Part shown: in pieces, positions 13,986 through 16,653 of the stretch | Position numbering within the stretch: position 1 is the stretch's first letter | How the letters are laid out: every line of letters begins with the position of its first letter | Source: JAQVEM01 sp034660395 | GTDB taxonomy: Bacteria > Actinomycetota > Humimicrobiia > Humimicrobiales > Humimicrobiaceae | Direction: 5' to 3' | DNA length: 16,653 nucleotides | Assembly (NCBI GenBank): GCA_034660395.1 | Contig: JAYEJA010000057.1 | Location: 1 to 16,653, forward strand | Translations under genes and position numbers: made by a program | The notes under the pieces: model-generated | Seen by the model: the letters and a program-made list of their open reading frames with translations, nothing else | Told to the model about the DNA's origin: nothing | The model's database searches: none

Positions 13986-14079
13986 GCCCTACATATTGTA
14001 ATAAATTATCAAATGTAGGGCAACACCTTTTTTATAAAATATGCCCTACAATATGTTTTATTATAGTACATTGTAGGGC
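13986..14079 (-). promoter_or_regulatory. duplicated palindromic operator with promoter for the nucleotidyltransferase pair
   Basis: Four copies of the half-site GCCCTACA lie as two inverted pairs: GCCCTACAT (13986-13994) with ATGTAGGGC (14013-14021), and GCCCTACAAT (14043-14052) with ATTGTAGGGC (14070-14079). The arms repeat with an exact 57-bp period, indicating a duplicated unit. On the minus strand TTGCCC (14023-14018) and TACAAT (14000-13995) are 17 bp apart, giving a promoter whose boxes touch both arms of the gene-proximal palindrome. Transcription would start near 13988, about 35 nt before ATG 13953. The second unit has no good -10 and may be an auxiliary operator. Confidence 0.75.
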
Positions 14080-14250
14080 AAATATAAATGAAATCTTTTA
14101 CCACTTTAGAACTACTTGTTTGAAGATTAAATTTGTTTTTATCTCGAATCCCTTAAAAAATCAGGTCAAAAAATCTCAATTCTTTACCTACTAAATAACA
14201 ATCAAAAAGATTTTTCCTAACCAAAATAGAGTTTTATATCTCTTTCTAAA

Positions 14251-14427
14251 TCAAATATTAAATATTGAATAATAAGAAATAGTATAGGACCAGGTCAAAT
14301 CTATGCTTAGATTAGCTTTAGCCGTATCCAGGTCTCTTAACGACCCGCGAATTTGCTGGCTGATCTGTTTGAAATCCGGTGCCTGTTTCTTTACAAGATT
14401 ATCTTTAATAAACTTCCTGTAAGTCAC
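14251..14427 (-). pseudogene. truncated HEPN-domain protein, partner of the MNT nucleotidyltransferase
   Basis: GTG 14427 has GGGAG 6 nt upstream and gives 58 residues. Its sequence KKQAPDFKQISQQIRGSLRDL, then DTAKANLSIDLTWSYTISYYSIF, follows the first helices of HEPN proteins (…DEEWAYTIAYHAML…). It stops at TGA 14253-14251, before the catalytic Rx4-6H region. The bases beyond the stop do not continue the domain in the same frame. A stretch on the minus strand near 14154-14100 reads KGFEIKTNLIFKQVVLKW in another frame, possibly the decayed C-terminal half. HEPN proteins paired with MNT enzymes are RNA-cleaving toxins silenced by their partner; this one should be inactive. The start overlaps the end of the nucleotidyltransferase gene by 23 nt, as in intact MNT-HEPN operons. 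A TTG start at 14442 is less likely. Confidence 0.62.
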
Positions 14428-14977
14428 TTTTATCTCCCACAAGCATTATCTTCTTATCTTTCAGTATTCTTAAAATGAAAGGCTCTTTTTCTTTTACTTC
14501 CTTCTTAAAATCGCTGAAGCTGTATAACTTGTAATTAATCTGTCGTTTTAGTTTTTCTTCAAGGCTATCAAGTTTTTTAATAAGATTTTCCTCATCAGGA
14601 TCCCCGACTATCAATAAATCTACATCCGATAAGATATTCTCTCTGGATTTGGCATAAGACCCGTATATAAATGCTATTCTAATATCTCCTATCTCCTTAA
14701 GAATTTTTTTTATGCTCCCCTGTATTCCCACAGTTTTAAAGACAATACTTTTTAATTCATTATATATAGGATAATTCTTATTAACTTTGACAAAGCGTAA
14801 ATTGCCCTTATATTCACTTGTAAGTATTCCTTCTGAAATAAGATTATTTAAAGTCCTCTGGAACGTACCCGGCTTTTTACCCAATATCCTTCCTATTTCC
14901 TGAATATAAAAAGACCTTTCAGGATTGGTAAAAAAGAGACCAGGCAAATCAGCTTTATTTTTTGATAATATATTCAT
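14405..14977 (-). CDS. winged-helix plus MNT-type nucleotidyltransferase (antitoxin-like)
   Basis: A 190-residue protein. The N-terminal 75 residues form a winged helix (FYIQEIGRILGKKPGTFQRTLNNLISEGILTSEYKGNLRFVKVN), and the C-terminal half is an MNT nucleotidyltransferase with FIYGSYAKSRENILSDVDLLIVGD, where GS and the DxD pair are intact. In MNT-HEPN systems the MNT enzyme AMPylates or adenylylates the HEPN toxin and inactivates it; a fused winged helix could repress the operon. ATG 14977 is chosen because the in-frame start 39 nt upstream (TTG 15016) is itself the -35 box of a good promoter. That leaves an almost leaderless mRNA. The HEPN partner downstream is truncated, so this gene may now be an orphan antitoxin. 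Confidence 0.85.
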   Translation of the reverse strand: MNILSKNKADLPGLFFTNPERSFYIQEIGRILGKKPGTFQRTLNNLISEGILTSEYKGNLRFVKVNKNYPIYNELKSIVFKTVGIQGSIKKILKEIGDIRIAFIYGSYAKSRENILSDVDLLIVGDPDEENLIKKLDSLEEKLKRQINYKLYSFSDFKKEVKEKEPFILRILKDKKIMLVGDKSDLQEVY

Positions 14978-14979
14978 AT

Positions 14980-15016
14980 TGCATATAATTATATGCATTT
15001 TGAATATAAAGGTCAA
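14980..15016 (-). promoter_or_regulatory. promoter with perfect 18-bp palindrome upstream of the HTH-nucleotidyltransferase gene
   Basis: On the minus strand TTGACC (15016-15011), a 17-bp spacer and TATAAT (14993-14988) form a near-consensus promoter. The 18-bp perfect palindrome TGCATATAATTATATGCA (14980-14997) covers the -10 box and ends 2 nt before ATG 14977. Transcription should start near 14981, giving a leader of about 4 nt. A winged-helix protein binding the palindrome would block the promoter, fitting autoregulation. Confidence 0.78.
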
Positions 15017-15101
15017 GCTCTACGCTATTTATAAAATAATTCTCTTATTTCATTTAAATTGTAAATAATCCGGTTCGGAATTTTGTAAGTTGTTGCTACT
15101 A

Positions 15102-15452
15102 TTATTTTTTATAGAGCCTGTATCCTTTTTTAAGCAGCTTTTCCTCCCATATCATTTTCATTAAAGCAAGATCGTCCGAATAATCATTTTTAGACTCATC
15201 TTTATCATATTCAAGTTTTTCCAGTATCTCAATGGTAAAGCAATCTTTACCACGCTCTTTCCATTCTTTTTGAAGCTCTATAGCAGGATGACTTCCAATT
15301 TCCAGCTTAAATTTCGTGCTGTTTAATCTGCTTTTTAAATCTTTTGTACTCTCGATATAGCATTTATTAGAAAATTTAGAGCAGACAGCAAAAACACCCA
15401 TATCAGGTTTGAGCTGTTTGTATTGCTCTTTTAGTTTTTTTCTTCTATCCAT
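15102..15452 (-). CDS. GIY-YIG-like protein with altered motif
   Basis: A 116-residue protein whose layout matches small GIY-YIG proteins: N-terminal basic helix (MDRRKKLKEQYKQLKPD), then MGVFAVCSKFSNKCYIEST (18-36) where GVF and YIE stand for GIY and YIG, KDLKSRLNSTKFKLEIGSHPAIELQKEWKERG (37-68) with the conserved Arg region and Ser-His, and FTIEILEKL (72-80). The final Gly of YIG is replaced by Glu (E34), which would probably affect the active site. A catalytic Glu-rich helix (about 96-107, MKMIWEEKL) is present. Related small proteins are annotated as GIY-YIG nucleases but most lack tested activity. No Shine-Dalgarno precedes the ATG. It may be a decayed or non-catalytic member. Confidence 0.75.
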   Translation of the reverse strand: MDRRKKLKEQYKQLKPDMGVFAVCSKFSNKCYIESTKDLKSRLNSTKFKLEIGSHPAIELQKEWKERGKDCFTIEILEKLEYDKDESKNDYSDDLALMKMIWEEKLLKKGYRLYKK

Positions 15453-15511
15453 GTTAGAAATATTACTACCGGTAAATAAAAAATACCATCTAAATCATTA
15501 TATATAAAATC

Positions 15512-15536
15512 AGGGCTCCTTTTTAACTGGAGCCCT
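15512..15536 (-). terminator. probable terminator of the rubredoxin-domain gene
   Basis: AGGGCTCC (15512-15519) and GGAGCCCT (15529-15536) form a perfect 8-bp GC-rich stem with a 9-nt loop (TTTTTAACT). It lies 35 bp past the stop of the minus-strand rubredoxin-domain gene. The tail on that strand is TGATTTTATAT, a moderate U tract; on the plus strand TTTTAG follows, so it may work in both directions. Confidence 0.65.
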
Positions 15537-15571
15537 TTTAGTTAAGTGTAAGATTTAATTTTTAGAAATAC

Positions 15572-16426
15572 TTACTTATTCCTGCCTCTTCCCCTGTTTT
15601 CCTTTTCCTTATCCTTATCTTTCTCCTGTCCTCTGCCTTTATTTTCTTTGGAATTACCATTTCCTTTTATTTCATCCTCTGAATCATTATCGTCTTCATC
15701 TTCAAATTCCTCATCATCATTGCCGTTCTCTTCATTGCCTTCTTCTTCATCGCTATCTTCACCATCGCCATCCTGGCTATCACCATCTTCCTCATCTCCA
15801 GAGTCTCCAATACCCTTTATATAGTTCTCAATCATTTCTTCAGCTTTCAGTACTGTCTTTGAACTTGATTCCAGAGCATGTTCCAATCCCCTTAAAGAAG
15901 GGTGCATAGGATCCTTAGAAATCATTTTCTCGATTACTCTCTTCAGAACTTCAATATGTTTGGATCTCATCCTGAGGACATGCCTGAGATGAGCAGCCCA
16001 TCCATTTCCTTCATCTTCTTCTTCAGACTGCTCTTCCTCTTCAACTTCAAACTCATCCTTTGAAGCACCGCATACAGGACATATCCAGTCTTCCGGAAGA
16101 TCTTCAAACTCTGTGCCGGGTTCAATACCGGCTTCCGGGTCGCCTTCTTCGTGATTATAAACATAGCCGCACTCTCCACAAACCCATTTTTCTACTTCAT
16201 CCTGCTCCTCTTCTTCTTCTTCACCATCGCCATTTTCTTCCTCGCCGTCCTGCTCACCTTCTGTTCCATTCTCACCATCATCCTCTCCCGGACTTTCTTC
16301 ACCGTATTTAATTACATCTCTGCCAACATAACCATCGGTAAGCACAAAACCATTTAAAAAAGCAAATGAAATTAAAAATAAAGTAACAAGTATTAAAACT
16401 GATGTCTTTTTAAGAAGATTATACAT
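15572..16426 (-). CDS. membrane-anchored or secreted acidic protein with rubredoxin domain
   Basis: A 284-residue protein starting at ATG 16426; GGTGGAGGAGTC directly upstream is its ribosome binding site, so the in-frame ATG 16444 is unlikely. Residues 6-28 form a hydrophobic signal or anchor after a Lys-Lys start. Residues 42-79 are almost pure Glu/Asp/Gly. Residues 81-127 are a rubredoxin domain: WVCGECGYVYN with Cys83/Cys86, GTEFEDLPEDW, and CPVCGASKDEFE with Cys116/Cys119, the four iron ligands. A second acidic stretch (128-140) precedes a helical segment (143-205, WAAHLRHVLRMRSKHIEVLKRV then HPSLRGLEHALE), which I do not recognise. A third, very acidic region (207-252) and a Lys/Arg-rich tail (260-284) end it. 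Rubredoxins are small one-electron carriers, usually cytoplasmic. Outside the membrane this one could be an electron carrier, iron store or charge-based scaffold. No redox partner is nearby. Confidence 0.85.
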   Translation of the reverse strand: MYNLLKKTSVLILVTLFLISFAFLNGFVLTDGYVGRDVIKYGEESPGEDDGENGTEGEQDGEEENGDGEEEEEEQDEVEKWVCGECGYVYNHEEGDPEAGIEPGTEFEDLPEDWICPVCGASKDEFEVEEEEQSEEEDEGNGWAAHLRHVLRMRSKHIEVLKRVIEKMISKDPMHPSLRGLEHALESSSKTVLKAEEMIENYIKGIGDSGDEEDGDSQDGDGEDSDEEEGNEENGNDDEEFEDEDDNDSEDEIKGNGNSKENKGRGQEKDKDKEKENRGRGRNK

Positions 16427-16511
16427 GACTCCTCCACCTTTCATATTTTTTTACCTAAAATCTTATTTTTCTTTGTTATTTTTTAGAAGGACAAATCATT
16501 CAGTCAAATAT

Positions 16512-16640
16512 ATTATATTTGCTTAAACCTGCTCATTGGTGTGCTACTACGCCAAAGAAGGATTTGAGCCTTACCAGTTACGGGGTGCTCTCACACTTAA
16601 CCAAGTCATACCCTACCGCACCATCATAGCGACAATTAGT
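16512..16640. other. structured, GC-balanced intergenic segment with tRNA-like T-arm
   Basis: The region upstream of the rubredoxin-domain gene is more GC-rich (16530-16640) than its AT-rich flanks. On the minus strand it contains GGTGC/GCACC (about 16624-16588) enclosing an ACTTGGTTAAGT hairpin, and AAGG-CTCAAAT-CCTT, a T-arm-like hairpin with one base different from the T-loop. No consistent cloverleaf could be drawn: the acceptor strands and anticodon stem do not match. It may be a decayed tRNA, a structured leader RNA, or unrelated. A TATAAT at 16517-16512 (minus) could start the downstream gene. The right end to 16653 shows nothing else. Confidence 0.28.
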
Positions 16641-16653
16641 TGAAATTTAACTA

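Noticed and set aside
13986..14079. CRISPR array
   Set aside because: The repeated units are short inverted half-sites with AT-rich spacers and only two units. The fit to a promoter-operator is much better, and no cas genes are present.
13898..14194. 98-residue plus-strand open frame
   Set aside because: It runs over the operator repeats and the start of the minus-strand basic protein gene, and has no ribosome binding site or recognisable domain.
3663..14253. Genetic code with TGA read as Trp (suggested by TGA interruptions in the FkbM gene and the HEPN gene)
   Set aside because: Several intact genes end in TGA at normal family lengths (positions 584, 1973, 3643, 6047, 13666) and conserved Trp codons elsewhere are TGG. 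The HEPN frame does not continue sensibly after its TGA. A genome-wide recoding is not supported.
14978..15016. Upstream start of the HTH-nucleotidyltransferase at 15016
   Set aside because: That TTG is the -35 box and the extra 13 codons span the -10 and the palindrome. ATG 14977 fits the domain start better.
16060..16357. Plus-strand open frames over the acidic rubredoxin gene
   Set aside because: They are antisense shadows of the Glu/Asp-rich coding sequence (giving Leu/His/Phe runs) with no motif.
16520..16640. A functional tRNA gene at the right end
   Set aside because: T-arm-like and hairpin parts exist, but acceptor strands, anticodon stem and D-arm cannot be fitted to one cloverleaf, so it is listed only as an unexplained structured segment.

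Overview
The window is a low-GC (roughly one third G+C by eye) bacterial chromosome segment. It probably comes from an anaerobic or deep-branching Gram-positive-like lineage, or an environmental draft genome. The hints are a GAF-ANTAR protein, PadR and YxlEFG-like modules, strong AGGAGG-type ribosome binding sites, a tRNA with encoded CCA and a rubredoxin domain. None of these fixes the taxon. TGA, TAA and TAG all end genes here, so the standard bacterial code is assumed.

Left part (1-3643, plus strand): the last codons of an upstream gene, two adjoining half-size permeases of the COG0701/ArsP_1 type, and a PadR-type regulator carrying a Cys-X-Cys. A perfect 11-bp inverted repeat follows, then a tightly overlapping three-gene operon (PLDc_N-type small membrane protein, ABC ATPase, ABC permease) with the layout of Bacillus subtilis yxlE-yxlF-yxlG. 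This looks like a small envelope or export locus, with the PadR protein a plausible controller of one or both operons.

Middle part (3660-10390): ordinary, mostly unlinked genes. They are an FkbM methyltransferase split by an in-frame TGA at an expected Trp position, an RRM RNA-binding protein, a divergent PlsY-family acyltransferase convergent with a CrtQ-like glycosyltransferase, a DUF72/YecE protein, class II fructose-bisphosphate aldolase with a clear terminator, a GAF-ANTAR antitermination-type regulator whose conserved N-terminus lies upstream of the first usable start in frame, and tRNA-Glu(CTC).

Right part (10440-15460): an accessory region. It begins at a 25-nt 3' fragment of a second tRNA (tRNA-Gln type), which looks like an integration-site scar. 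It carries a Fic AMPylase, HigBA, a nucleotidyltransferase with a small basic partner behind a duplicated palindromic promoter, an HTH-MNT nucleotidyltransferase with a truncated HEPN partner, and a degenerate GIY-YIG protein. Several of these have recognisable promoters with palindromes on the -10/-35 boxes, as expected for autoregulated toxin-antitoxin modules. The nucleotidyltransferase/basic-protein pair at 13010-13953 is the best candidate for a poorly described system.

Right end (15570-16653): a membrane-anchored or secreted protein with a rubredoxin domain between very acidic low-complexity linkers, ending in a basic tail. Upstream of it is an unexplained structured, tRNA-like stretch.
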